Shown in pieces: positions 51,071-61,200 of a DNA stretch of 64,000 nucleotides. The notes beneath the pieces were generated by a model. It worked only from the letters and a program-made list of their open reading frames with translations. It ran no database searches and was not told the DNA's origin. Numbering within the stretch: the first letter of the stretch is position 1; the number at the start of each line of letters is the position of its first letter. The translations under genes and the position numbers were made by a program. Location: contig NZ_QFYP01000001.1 of NCBI RefSeq assembly GCF_003254505.1, positions 1,782,001 through 1,846,000 of the forward strand, written 5' to 3'. This stretch comes from Phenylobacterium hankyongense. GTDB lineage: Bacteria; Pseudomonadota; Alphaproteobacteria; Caulobacterales; Caulobacteraceae.

Positions 51071-52135
51071 ATGACGTCCTCCTCCGAGAACTCCGCCGCG
51101 TCCCCGGCCGCCGACGGCGAACGCGTGGTCCGGCTGGCCTCGGCTGAGGACAGCTTCCAACAGCGCGAGCTCCTCTATCGGGACCTGCTGAACGCCCTGC
51201 CGGCCGCGATCTACATGACCGACGCCCGGGGCCGGATCACCTTCTATAACGAGGCCGCCGTGGCCCTCTCTGGTCGCCGCCCGGCGCTTGGGGTCGACGA
51301 GTGGTGCGTCACCTGGAAGCTGTACTGGCCGGACGGCTCGGCTCTGCCGCACGATCAATGCCCGATGGCGCTGGCCCTGAAAGAGGGGCGGGAGCTGCGG
51401 GGCGTGGAAGCCATCGCCGAGCGGCCGGACGGCAGCCGCATCGCCTTCATGCCCTATCCCACGCTGTTGCGGGACGCCGGCGGCGCCGTGGTGGGCGCCG
51501 TGAACATGCTGGTGGACATCACCGAGCGGAAGTCGTCCGAGGAGCGCCAGCGGCTGCTCGCCAACGAGGTCAACCACCGCGCCAACAACCTGCTGACCGT
51601 GGTCCAGGGCATGGTGCGGCTGACCAAGGCCGACGACGTCGAGGAGTTCCGCGAGGCGCTCAACGGGCGGGTGGCGGCGCTGGCCCGGGCGCACAGCCTG
51701 CTGGCCAAGAGCCGCTGGATCGGCGCCGACCTGCAGCACCTGGTCACCGAAGAGCTCAGCCCCTACCTCGGCGTCGAGGACGCCCGCGTCTGGGTGAGCG
51801 GCACGATTCTGCCGATGGAGCCCTCCGCCGCCCAGTCGATGGCGCTGATCGTGCACGAGCTGGCCACCAACGCCGCCAAGCACGGGGCCCTGTCCACCGC
51901 GCAGGGCCGGGTCATGGTCGAGTGGCGCCACGTCCGCGGCGAGCAGGTGGTGCTGCGCTGGCGTGAGGAAGGCGGGCCCCCCGCCACGGCGCCGGGACGC
52001 GAAGGCGTCGGCTCGACGGTCATCCGCCGCGCCGCCGCCCACCTGGGGGCGCAGACGTCCTTCGCCTGGACCGAAGGCGGCCTGGTCGTCGAGCTGACGG
52101 TGCCGAAGCGGAACATCGTCGCCGCGACCGACTGA
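51071..52135 (+). CDS. HWE-type sensor histidine kinase with PAS domain
   Basis: The 354-residue soluble kinase has a PAS domain (about 35-150, with NALPAAIYMTDARGRITFYNEAA-type start) and an HWE/HisKA_2 kinase region. The phospho-accepting His169 is in NEVNHRANNLL, then the N box HELATNAAKHGAL and the WREEGG motif that defines this family. Such kinases often feed the general stress or light responses of alphaproteobacteria. No response regulator gene is adjacent. The gene diverges from the SDR gene. Confidence 0.93.
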   Translation: MTSSSENSAASPAADGERVVRLASAEDSFQQRELLYRDLLNALPAAIYMTDARGRITFYNEAAVALSGRRPALGVDEWCVTWKLYWPDGSALPHDQCPMALALKEGRELRGVEAIAERPDGSRIAFMPYPTLLRDAGGAVVGAVNMLVDITERKSSEERQRLLANEVNHRANNLLTVVQGMVRLTKADDVEEFREALNGRVAALARAHSLLAKSRWIGADLQHLVTEELSPYLGVEDARVWVSGTILPMEPSAAQSMALIVHELATNAAKHGALSTAQGRVMVEWRHVRGEQVVLRWREEGGPPATAPGREGVGSTVIRRAAAHLGAQTSFAWTEGGLVVELTVPKRNIVAATD

Positions 52136-52153
52136 CGTGCCGCCTGGGACCCG

Positions 52154-52981
52154 CTACGCGGCTCCGCCTGAGGCCTCTTCCGGATAGCAGATGGACAACA
52201 GGGCGGCGGCGGCGGCCGGCGCGCGGACCTTCCCCTCGTGGATGAAGAAGGCATAGACGTCGCGCGGCTTGGCCGCCGGCGGGGCGGAGTCGACCGCCGG
52301 CAGGTCCGCCGGCTGGCCGCCCTGCGCATAGGTTTGCAGCCGCTCGGCCCAAAGGCGCAGGTCCGCGGGCGAGTAGGCGGTGTCGATCTCGTCGGAACCG
52401 GTCTGCAGGCGCGCATAGACCAGGTCGCCGGTGACGTCGGAGATCAGCGGATAGGTCTCGTGGTCCGCCAGGCAGACGGTGACGCCGTACTTGCGGCAGA
52501 GCTCGATGAAGGCCGGATCCCTGAAGCTCTCGTGCCGCGGCTCGACCACGTGGCGCAGCGGCAGGCCGTCCCTCTGGTCCGGCAGCAGCTTCAGGAAGCC
52601 CTCGAAGTCCTCGGGATCGAACTTCTTGGTCCCCATGAACTGCCACAGGACCGGCCCCAGCCGGTCGCCCAGCTCGGTGAGCCCCTGGCCGAGGAACACC
52701 TCCATCGACTGGCCCATGTCGGCCAGCACCCGGCGGTTGGTGCAGAACCGCGACGCCTTCACCGCGAACTTGAAGCCGTCGGGCGTCGCCGCCGCCCACT
52801 TGGCGAAGCTGTCCGGCTTGAAGGTCGAGTAGTAGGTGCCGTTGATCTCGATGGCGCTCAGGTGGCGGGACGCATAGGCGAGCTCGTCGGCCTGCTTCAG
52901 CCCCTTGGGGTAGAAGACGCCGCGCCAGGGCTCGAAGGTCCAGCCGCCGATGCCCGCGCGTATCCGGCCCGCCTGCGCCAT
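52154..52981 (-). CDS. DUF72 family protein
   Basis: The 275-residue product has the DUF72 TIM-barrel-like pattern: GIGGWTFEPWRGVFYP at the start, LSAIEINGTYYSTFK, and WQFMGTKKFDPEDFEGFL, followed by the EPRHESF and YARLQTG segments. The family is widespread and its biochemical role is unsettled. The gene starts 4 bases after the M28 peptidase stop on the same strand, so the two are co-transcribed, but no functional link is known. Confidence 0.9.
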   Translation of the reverse strand: MAQAGRIRAGIGGWTFEPWRGVFYPKGLKQADELAYASRHLSAIEINGTYYSTFKPDSFAKWAAATPDGFKFAVKASRFCTNRRVLADMGQSMEVFLGQGLTELGDRLGPVLWQFMGTKKFDPEDFEGFLKLLPDQRDGLPLRHVVEPRHESFRDPAFIELCRKYGVTVCLADHETYPLISDVTGDLVYARLQTGSDEIDTAYSPADLRLWAERLQTYAQGGQPADLPAVDSAPPAAKPRDVYAFFIHEGKVRAPAAAAALLSICYPEEASGGAA

Positions 52982-52985
52982 CGCC

Positions 52986-54632
52986 CTACTTCCGCTGCGC
53001 CGCGGTCTCGTCCCGCGCCGCCTTGAACTCCGAGCCCTCCTTCCACTGCGGCCACTCGCGGGAATCCGCCAGCTTGCGGCCGAGGTCGTAGAACAGGCCC
53101 ACTTCCTGGACCATGCCGGAGAAATCCCAGTTGGGATCGTACTCGTCGGCCGGCTGGTGGTAGCGGTCCTTCACATAGGCTTCGGCGGCGGCCTTGCCCG
53201 CGGCCGTGCCGCCCTTCACCAGGTCCTGGCCGCTCCCGAACGACAGCGCCGGCACGCCGCGCTTGGCGAAGGGGAAGTGGTCCGAGCGGTAGAAGTGGCC
53301 GGCTTCCGGGTTGGGGTCGGGGCTGAAGGAGAGGCCCTGCGCCTTGGCCACCGCGATCATGTCGTCGCGCAGGTCGAAGGCGCTGTCGCCCGACATGGTG
53401 ACGTCCTTGGTCGGGCCGAGGATGTTCATGCCGTCCATGTTGAGGTCCGCCACCGTGGTCGCCAGCGGATAGAGCGGGTTGGCGGCGTAGTATTCCGAGC
53501 CCAGCAGGCCCTTCTCCTCGCCGGTCACCGACATGAACACGATCGAGCGGTCGGTGCGCGGGGCGTGGGCGAAGGCCCTGGCCAGCTCCATCAGCGCCGC
53601 GACCCCGGAGGCGTTGTCGAGCGCGCCGTTGTAGATCCGGTCGCCGCGCGCGTCCGGCAGGCCGACCCCCAGGTGGTCCCAGTGCGCCGTGTAGATCACC
53701 CGCTCATTGGGATGCTTGGCCCCGGGCAGCACGCCGACCACGTTGTGCGAGACCACCTTCTCGGCCTTCACGCCGAAGTCGGTGGAGAAGGTCACGCCGT
53801 TCAGGGCCACCGGCTTGAAGTCGCGGGTCTGGGCCTGCTTCTTCAGGGCGTCGAAGTCGAGGCCGGCCTTCTTGAACAGCTCCACCGTCGGCTCGCGCTG
53901 GATCCAGGCCTCCAGCGGCGCGTGCGCCTCGGTGGGGTTCTTGCGGATGATGTCGAACACCGCGTTGGTGTTGGAGTTCTTCACCGTCGCCCAGCCGTAG
54001 GCGGCCGGCGCGGTCTCGTGGATCACGATGAAGCCCAGCGCGCCCTGGCGGGCGGCCTCCTCGTACTTGTAGGTCCAGCGACCGTAGTAGGTCATGGCCT
54101 TGCCGCCGAAGTCGCCCTGGCCGGTCTCGAAGTCGGGGTCGTTGACCAGCACCAGCGCGATCTTGCCCTTCAGGTCGACGCCCTTGAAGTCGTCCCAGTT
54201 GCGCTCCGGGGCCTTGACGCCGTAGCCGACGAAGACCACCGGCGCGTCCTTGATGGAGACATGATCGACGCCGGTCTGGGCGGCGCGGATCGCCACCTGG
54301 TCGCCTTGCGTCCAGGTCTGCGACTGACCGCCGGCCTTCACGCCGACGCGGATCGGGCCGGTGATCTCGAACTTGGCCAGCGGGACGTTCTGGGTCCAGG
54401 ACCGGCCGGCCTTGCCGGGATCGCCGCCCGGTTGCAGGCCCGCGGCCTTGAACTGCTGGGTGATGTAGTCGACGGTCTTCTGTTCGGCCGGCGTGGCCGG
54501 CCCGCGGCCTTCGAAGGCGTCGGAAGCCAGCACCTTGATGTCCTGTGACAGGTGCGACGGATTGATATCCGCGGCGAAGGCGGGCGCGGTGAGAATGGCC
54601 ACGGCAGAGACGCCGAGGAGGAGCTTTTTCAT
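52986..54632 (-). CDS. Exported M28 family metallopeptidase with PA domain
   Basis: The 548-residue product has a signal peptide (MKKLLLGVSAVAILTAPAFA). An inserted protease-associated domain (about 120-250) precedes the zinc peptidase core, whose ligands are His in YTAHWDHLG, Asp in GALDNASG, the catalytic Glu pair in VTGEEKGLLGS, Asp in DLNMDGMN and a late His in RSDHFPFAK. It probably removes N-terminal amino acids from peptides in the periplasm. The start at 54632 is fixed by the signal peptide; a longer frame exists upstream. Confidence 0.93.
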   Translation of the reverse strand: MKKLLLGVSAVAILTAPAFAADINPSHLSQDIKVLASDAFEGRGPATPAEQKTVDYITQQFKAAGLQPGGDPGKAGRSWTQNVPLAKFEITGPIRVGVKAGGQSQTWTQGDQVAIRAAQTGVDHVSIKDAPVVFVGYGVKAPERNWDDFKGVDLKGKIALVLVNDPDFETGQGDFGGKAMTYYGRWTYKYEEAARQGALGFIVIHETAPAAYGWATVKNSNTNAVFDIIRKNPTEAHAPLEAWIQREPTVELFKKAGLDFDALKKQAQTRDFKPVALNGVTFSTDFGVKAEKVVSHNVVGVLPGAKHPNERVIYTAHWDHLGVGLPDARGDRIYNGALDNASGVAALMELARAFAHAPRTDRSIVFMSVTGEEKGLLGSEYYAANPLYPLATTVADLNMDGMNILGPTKDVTMSGDSAFDLRDDMIAVAKAQGLSFSPDPNPEAGHFYRSDHFPFAKRGVPALSFGSGQDLVKGGTAAGKAAAEAYVKDRYHQPADEYDPNWDFSGMVQEVGLFYDLGRKLADSREWPQWKEGSEFKAARDETAAQRK

Positions 54633-54693
54633 CAATGCACTCGGATCAAAGGTCGGAAATTGCGTGAACCCTATTGGGTCTCGCGCCGGTCCG

Positions 54694-55488
54694 CTAGGCC
54701 GCACCGCTATGCTCAGCGGCGCGTCTGGCGGCGACGCCTGTGATGAAGGCCTCGACGCCGTCGAGCACGCGCTGCAGGCCAAATTCGAATTTCTTAGCGT
54801 GGTCGATGCCGTCGGCGTAGGCGGCCACGCAGGCCGCGCCCACCCGGACCAACGTCGGGTAGCGCTCGGGGTCGACCAGGCCCTCCAGGTATTCCTTGTT
54901 GTTCGAGCGCCACTGCTGGTCGGTGATCCCGGTCTGTTGCTCGATCTCCCGGGCCTCCACCGCCGCCCGCACCGCGCCGCGGACGTAGTCGCTGATCAGC
55001 GACACCATGAGGTCCATCTCGACCTCGGTCAGGCCCACGCCGTCGACGGCGCGGAAGGCGGAGTCGATCTTGGCCAGCACATTGGGGCCGAGCGGCGGGC
55101 GGTGGGTCGCCACCTGCAGCATCCACGGATGCCGCTCGCCCAGCGCCCAGCGCTGGCGGGCCAGGAACTCCAGCCGCGGCCGCCAGCCCCCCACCGCCGG
55201 GTCCAGCTCCTCGATTTCCGCCCAGACCCGGTCGAGCATCAGGTCGATCAGTTCGGCCTTCGAGGGGACGTAGGTGTAGAGCGACATCGGCGAGAGCCCG
55301 ACGGCCTCCGCCACCCGCCGCATGGACACGGCGGGCAGGCCCTCGGCGTCGGCAAGCGCGATGGCGGCGTGGATCACCTCCTCGGCCGAGCGGCTCGGCT
55401 TGGGCCCGCGCCGGCCGGGTCCGGAAACCCCCCACAGCAGTTCGATGCTGCGCCGCGGATCGCCGCCGCCTGTGAACTCGGTCGCCAT
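54694..55488 (-). CDS. TetR family repressor next to the RND efflux operon
   Basis: A 264-residue TetR protein with a 35-residue N-terminal extension before the helix-turn-helix (about 38-85: VSMRRVAEAVGLSPMSLYTYVPSK) and a TetR_C_1-like ligand-binding domain, the type seen in TetR and drug-efflux regulators. It diverges from the outer-membrane factor gene of a tripartite pump across a 233-base gap, so it is the likely local repressor, induced by a pump substrate. That role is inference from position. Confidence 0.9.
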   Translation of the reverse strand: MATEFTGGGDPRRSIELLWGVSGPGRRGPKPSRSAEEVIHAAIALADAEGLPAVSMRRVAEAVGLSPMSLYTYVPSKAELIDLMLDRVWAEIEELDPAVGGWRPRLEFLARQRWALGERHPWMLQVATHRPPLGPNVLAKIDSAFRAVDGVGLTEVEMDLMVSLISDYVRGAVRAAVEAREIEQQTGITDQQWRSNNKEYLEGLVDPERYPTLVRVGAACVAAYADGIDHAKKFEFGLQRVLDGVEAFITGVAARRAAEHSGAA

Positions 55489-55548
55489 GCCCGACCCTAT
55501 ACGCGCAAAAACACTTTACAACATACGGAGTTTGGGCGAGAGCAAATC

Positions 55549-55559
55549 GTACGGCGTAC
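55549..55559. promoter_or_regulatory. Candidate TetR operator between repressor and efflux genes
   Basis: GTACG-G-CGTAC at 55549-55559 is an 11-base odd palindrome in the divergent region, 61 bases before the repressor start. A separate hairpin with arms GTCGGCGC and GCGCCGAC (55601-55608 and 55616-55623) lies nearer the pump genes and could be an RNA leader structure. Confidence 0.5.
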
Positions 55560-55721
55560 GCAGAGACGCCGGCGGGGGCGGCGTTTTCCAGGACCGGTGT
55601 GTCGGCGCGGGCATTGCGCCGACGTCCTAATGGATGAACAAGGCTGGGCCGGGTCGCCAGGGGGCGCGCCGGAGCGGCGCAACCTTCGGGCCGCACGCGG
55701 CTCCAGAACGAAAACAGTCGA

Positions 55722-57146
55722 ATGCGTCCCGCCTTTCCGGCAGTCCTCGTGGCCTGTATCGCCCTTGCCGCCTGCGCCTCGGTGCGCACGGCCGACGTGC
55801 GACTGCCCGCCGCCTTCGAGGCGCCGCCGGGGGCCGCCGCCGACGCGGTGGCGCTGGACCGCTGGTGGACGGCGTTCAACGATCCGCAGCTCACCGGCCT
55901 GGTCGAGCAGGCGCTGGCCGCCAACCCCGACGCCCGCAGCGCCGCCGCGCGCCTGGACGAGGCCCGCGCCACGCGGACCAGCGCGCTGGTGGGCTTCCTG
56001 CCGCAGGGCAACCTCGCCGGCTCGGCGAAGAAGACCCACAGCACGCAGCTGGCCGGCACGCCCATCGACATCCCGGGCTTCTCCACCAGCGGCGACTCCG
56101 AGGCCTATTCCGGGACGTTCAACGTCAGCTGGGAGCTGGACCTGTTCGGCCGGATCTTCGCCGCCCGCAGGGCCGCCAACGCCGACGTGGCGGCCGCGCG
56201 CTTCGACTACGAGGCGACCCGCGCCAGCCTCGCTGCCCAGGTGGCCGACGCCTATTTCCAGGCCCGCGGCCTGGCGATCCAGCTGGCCGACGCCCACGAG
56301 ACCGCGCGGATCGAGCGCTCGCTCTACGACATCGCCACCAGGCGGGCGCAGGCCGGCCTGGCCGCGACCGCCGACGCCGACCGCGTGGCCGGGGACCTCT
56401 CGCAGGCCGACGCCCAGGTGGCGGCGCTGGAGGCGCAGCTGCAGGCGCAGCGCCGCACCCTGCTGATCCTCGCCGGCCGCACGGTGGAGCCCACCGCCAA
56501 CATCGACGTGCCGCCCAGCGTCGGCGCGCCGCCGCCGGTCCCCGCCGCGGTGCCCAGCCAGCTGCTGGCGCGGCGCCCCGACGTGCGGCGCGCGCAGGCC
56601 CAGGTGGCGTCCGCCGCCGGACGGCTGGACGTCGCCAAGCTGGCCTTCCTGCCGACCTTCACCCTGACGCCGGGCGTCGGCTGGTCGAAGAACGTGCAGC
56701 CTGGTTTCTTCGCCGAGACCTCCAACTGGTCGATCGGCGCGGGGGTCACCCAGCCGGTGCTGAACATCCCCAACCTGCTGGCCCAGCTGCACATCCAGAA
56801 CGCCCGCACCGAGCAGTCGGTGATCGCCTACGAGAAGGCGGTCCAGACTGCGTTCAGCGAGTCCGAGGGCGCGCTGGTGAACCTCGACGCCGACCGCCGG
56901 CGGGTGGCCATCCTCACCGAGGGCGAGGCCCGCGCCGCGCGCGCCGCCAAGGCCTCGCGGATCGGCTACGACCGCGGCCTCAACGACCTGCAGACCACGC
57001 TCTCGACCGAACAGTCGTGGCGCTCCGTCCGCTCGCAGCTCACCGCGGCCCAGGTGCAGGCGCTGCGCCGCGCCGTACAGGCCTACAAGGCCCTGGGCGG
57101 CGGCTGGCCCGCCCAGGCCTTTCCCTCCATTGCGCAGGCCCGTTGA
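55722..57146 (+). CDS. Outer-membrane efflux channel (NodT/OMF family)
   Basis: This is the outer-membrane duct of a tripartite RND pump. The 474-residue lipoprotein has a lipobox (CIALAACAS) and the two-repeat OEP structure with FNVSWELDLFGRIFAAR in the first half and LLARRPDVRRAQAQVASA in the second, the usual NodT-family marks. The ATG is at 55722. It is the first of three same-strand genes (channel, adaptor, pump). Confidence 0.93.
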   Translation: MRPAFPAVLVACIALAACASVRTADVRLPAAFEAPPGAAADAVALDRWWTAFNDPQLTGLVEQALAANPDARSAAARLDEARATRTSALVGFLPQGNLAGSAKKTHSTQLAGTPIDIPGFSTSGDSEAYSGTFNVSWELDLFGRIFAARRAANADVAAARFDYEATRASLAAQVADAYFQARGLAIQLADAHETARIERSLYDIATRRAQAGLAATADADRVAGDLSQADAQVAALEAQLQAQRRTLLILAGRTVEPTANIDVPPSVGAPPPVPAAVPSQLLARRPDVRRAQAQVASAAGRLDVAKLAFLPTFTLTPGVGWSKNVQPGFFAETSNWSIGAGVTQPVLNIPNLLAQLHIQNARTEQSVIAYEKAVQTAFSESEGALVNLDADRRRVAILTEGEARAARAAKASRIGYDRGLNDLQTTLSTEQSWRSVRSQLTAAQVQALRRAVQAYKALGGGWPAQAFPSIAQAR

Positions 57147-57157
57147 GACTTGACCGC

Positions 57158-58267
57158 ATGAGACGCTTCCATCTCGCCCTCCTTCCGCTCGCCGCCGCGC
57201 TGGCGCTGAGCGCCTGCCACAAGCCGGCCAAGCCGACGGCCGACGCCCAGCAGCCGCGCGCGGTGCACGTGGCGCGGATCCAGCCGCTGGCGATCACCGG
57301 GGCGCTCGCCGCCTCCGGCGACCTGGTGGCCCGCGAAGAGGCTGCGGTGCTGCCGGAGGTGAACGGCTATCGGGTCGCCGCGGTGCTGACCGACGTCGGC
57401 GCTTTCGTCCGCAAGGGCCAGACGCTGGTGCAGCTCGACCCCGCCCTGATCCAGGCCCAACTTGCCCAGCAGCAGGCGCTGGCCGCCCAGGCCGAGGCCC
57501 AGGCCCTCTCCGCCGAGGACCAGGCGGCGCGGGTGAAGGGCCTCGACGGCCAGGGCGTGCTCAGCCAGGAGCAGATCGACCAGCGCCGCTTCCAGGCCCG
57601 CGCCGCGCGCGCCACCGCCAACGCCCAGGCCGCGGCGCTGCGCGACATCCGCACTCGCGCCAGCAAGCTGGCGGTGACCGCGCCGGTGTCCGGCCTGGTC
57701 CTCGACAAGACCGTCCGCCCCGGCGACCTCTCGGCCGGCGGGACCACGCCCTGGTTCCGGCTGGCCCGCGACGGCCAGATCGAGCTGCAGGCTCAGCTTT
57801 CGGAAGACCAGCTGGCCAAGATCCGTCCCGGCCAGCACGCCACGGTGACGCTGCCCAGCGGCGAGACCGTGCAGGGCGTCGTGCGGCTGGTCAGCCCGCT
57901 GATCGATGCGCAGAGCAAGCTCGGCTACGTGCGCATCAACCTGCCGGTGCGCTCGGGCATCCGGGCCGGCGGCTTCGGCAGGGCGGTGTTCGCCGAGGCC
58001 ACGGGCGTCGGGCTGGCGGCGCCTGAGACCGCGATCCGCTACGACGCCGACGGCGCCAGCGTGATGGTGGTGGAGGCCGACAACCGGGTGAAGCGGGTCT
58101 TGGTGCAGACCGGCCAGCGGGGCTCCGGCCTCGTCCAGCTGGTCAGCGGTCCGCCGGCCGGCACGCGCGTGGTGCAGAGCGCCGGCGCCTTCCTGCTGGA
58201 CGGCGACAAGGTCCGCCCGGTCGAGGGCGCCGCGCTTGCCGCCACCCCCGTGGTGGCGCGCCGATGA
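57158..58267 (+). CDS. RND efflux periplasmic adaptor (membrane fusion protein)
   Basis: A 369-residue lipoprotein adaptor, with lipobox LALSACHK, linking pump and outer-membrane channel. It has the lipoyl-like and barrel regions (GDLVAREEAAVLPEVNGYRV, GAFVRKGQTLVQLD), an alpha-helical hairpin (about 105-165) rich in Ala and Gln, and VTAPVSGLVLDK after it. The start at 57158 (MRRFHLAL) is fixed by the signal sequence. Its stop overlaps the pump gene by 4 bases. Confidence 0.93.
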   Translation: MRRFHLALLPLAAALALSACHKPAKPTADAQQPRAVHVARIQPLAITGALAASGDLVAREEAAVLPEVNGYRVAAVLTDVGAFVRKGQTLVQLDPALIQAQLAQQQALAAQAEAQALSAEDQAARVKGLDGQGVLSQEQIDQRRFQARAARATANAQAAALRDIRTRASKLAVTAPVSGLVLDKTVRPGDLSAGGTTPWFRLARDGQIELQAQLSEDQLAKIRPGQHATVTLPSGETVQGVVRLVSPLIDAQSKLGYVRINLPVRSGIRAGGFGRAVFAEATGVGLAAPETAIRYDADGASVMVVEADNRVKRVLVQTGQRGSGLVQLVSGPPAGTRVVQSAGAFLLDGDKVRPVEGAALAATPVVARR

Positions 58268-61200
58268 GCGAAAGCCATGACTCCTCCGCGCCAGCGTTGA
58301 AGATCAGCGCCTGGGCGATCCGCAATCCGGTGCCCGTGGTGGTGCTGTTCGTGGCCTTGGTGCTGGCCGGGATGATCGCCTACACCGGCCTGCCGGTGAA
58401 GCAGTTCCCCAACGTGCAGTTCCCGATGGTCTCGGTGACCGTCACCCAGAACGGCGCGGCGCCCGGCGAGATGGAGACCCAGGTCACCCGTCCCGTCGAG
58501 GACGCCATGGCGGGCCTCTCCAGCGTCAAGAACATCACCTCGGTCGTCACCCAGGGCGTCTCCACCACCAACATCGAGTTCGAGCTCGGCGAGGACCTGC
58601 AGAAGAAGACCGACGACGTCCGCTCGCGGGTCGACCAGGTGCGCGCCAACCTGCCGCGCGAGATCGACGCGCCGACGGTCACGCGGGTGGAGCTGGATAG
58701 CCAGCCGATCCTGACCTACGCGGTCGCCGCGCCGGGCATGTCCGACACCGAGCTCTCGTGGTTCATCGACGATACGGTGGCGCGCGCCATCCAATCGGCG
58801 CCCGGGGTCTCGCAGATCTCCCGGGTCGGCGGCGTCAACCGCGAGATCAACGTCTTGGTCGACCCCGACCGGCTGGCGGCCCGCGGCCTGACCGCCGCCC
58901 AGGTGAACTCGGCGCTGGCCAGCTTCGACATCGACGCCTCAGGCGGCCGCGTGAACGTCGGCAGCCGTGAGCAGACGGTGCGGGTGCTGGGTTCGGTGCA
59001 GACGCTGGCGGCGCTGCGCCAGCTGACCATCCCGGTCGGCGCCAACCGCTTCGTGCGGCTGACCGACGTCGCCGACGTGGGCGACGGGGCCGGCGAGGTG
59101 CGCGGGTTCGCCCGGCTCGACGGAAGGCCCGTCGTGGGCTTCCAGGTGATGAAGACCCGCGATTCCAGCGACGTCGGCGTCGACGACGCGGTGGTGGTGG
59201 CCATCGCCAAGCTCGAGAAGAGCCATCCCGGCGTGAAGTTCACCAAGATCTTCTCCTCGGTGGACGAGACGCGGGCGAGCTTCAAGGCCACCCAGCACGT
59301 GCTGGCCGAGGGCATGATCCTGGCCGCCCTGGTGGTCCTGCTGTTCCTGCGCGACTGGCGCGCCACGGCGATCACCGCGGCGGCCATGCCGGTGTCGCTG
59401 ATCCCGACCTTCGCGGTGATGCACGCCTTCGGCTTCTCGCTGAACGTCGTCACCCTGTTGGCGCTGACCCTGGTGATCGGCATCCTGGTCGACGACGCCA
59501 TCGTCGAGATCGAGAACATCGAGAAGCGGGTCGCCTCCGGCATGCGGCCCTACGAGGCGGCCATGCAGGGCGCCGACGCCATCGGCCTGGCGGTGGTCGC
59601 CACCACCATGACCATCATCGTGGTGTTCACCCCGGTCAGCTTCATGAAGGGCATGGCCGGCCAGTTCTTCCGCGAGTTCGGCCTGACGGTCTCCGTCGCC
59701 GTGGCCTTTTCGCTGGTGGTGGCGCGACTGCTGACGCCGCTGATGGCGGCCTACCTCCTGAAGCCGCACCGCAACCCGCATCCGCGCAAGCCTTTCCAAG
59801 GCTTCTATCGCAACGTCCTGGAGTGGGCGCTGGACCACCGGATCATCGCCAGCGTGGTCGGCGGCCTGGTGTTCGTGTCCTCGCTGTTCCTGGTGCCCCT
59901 GCTGCCCAAGGGCTTCCAGCCGGCCGGCAACCCCGACTACGTCTACGTCAACATCCAGGGCCCGCCGGGCGCCACCGCCCAGGCCATGGAGCAGACGGTC
60001 CAGGAGATCACGCGGCTCTTCCAGCGCCAGTCGGAGGTGACCAGTATCTTCGCCCAGGTGGGCTCGACCGCCGGCGGCGGCGGTCCGGGCTTCGGCGGCG
60101 GCGGCGGAGGCAGCGACCTGCGCGACGGCACGGTCACCGTCCTGCTCGATCCGAAACGCAAGTTGTCGGACGAAGCCTTCAAGGCCCGGCTGCGCGACGA
60201 CCTGCGGGCCATCCCCGACGCGCGGGTCGGCTTCCTCGACTTCCAGGGCGGCGCCGGCTTCCAGCAGATCCTGGCCAGCGACAACCCGGCGGCGCTGCAG
60301 GCCACCGCCACTGAACTCGAGCGCGAGATGCGCACCCTGCCGCAGATCGCCGATCCCCGGCCCTCGACCCCGCCCACCGGCCCCGAGCTGGTGATCCGCC
60401 CCCGCGCCGAGGAGGCCGCCCGGCTGGGCGTCTCGGTGGACACCATCGCCCAGGTGGCGCGGGTCGCCACGGTCGGCGACATCGACGCCAACGTCGCCAA
60501 GCTCAATGAGGGCGAGCGGCGGATCCCGATCCGCGTGCGCCTGCCGCAGAGCGCCCGGGCCGACATCGAGCGGATCCGCTCGCTGCGCGTGCCCACCGCC
60601 GGCGGCGGGGTGACGACGCTCGACTCCGTGGCCGACGTACAGTTCCAGGCCGGCCCCGCGCGCATCGACCGGCTGAACCGCAAGCGCCAGCTGACGGTGC
60701 AGGCGGAGCTGAACGGCGTGGAGCTCGGCGACGCCAGCGCCGCGGTGGCCAAGCTGCCGATCATGCGGCGCCTGCCGCCCGGCGTCGGCCCGGCCGACAC
60801 CGGCCAGCTCGAGGCCATGAAGGAGCTGTTCGGCTCGTTCGGCATGGCGATCTTCGCCGGCGTCTCGATGATCTTCGGCGTGCTGGTCCTGTTGTTCCGG
60901 TCGTTCTTCAAGCCCGGGGTGATCCTGTCGGCCCTGCCGCTGGCGGTGGGCGGCGCCTTCCTGGGCCTGCTGATCTTCCACCTGTCGCTGTCGATCCCCT
61001 CGCTGATCGGCTTCCTGATGCTGCTGGGCCTGGCGGCGAAGAACTCGATCCTGTTGGTCGAGTACGCCATCGAGCGGGAGCGCGAGGGCATGCCGCAGCG
61101 CGAGGCCCTGCTGGAAGCCTGCCGCGAGCGGGCCCGGCCGATCGTCATGACCACGGTCGCCATGGCGGCCGGCATGCTGCCCACCGCCTTCGCCCTGGAG

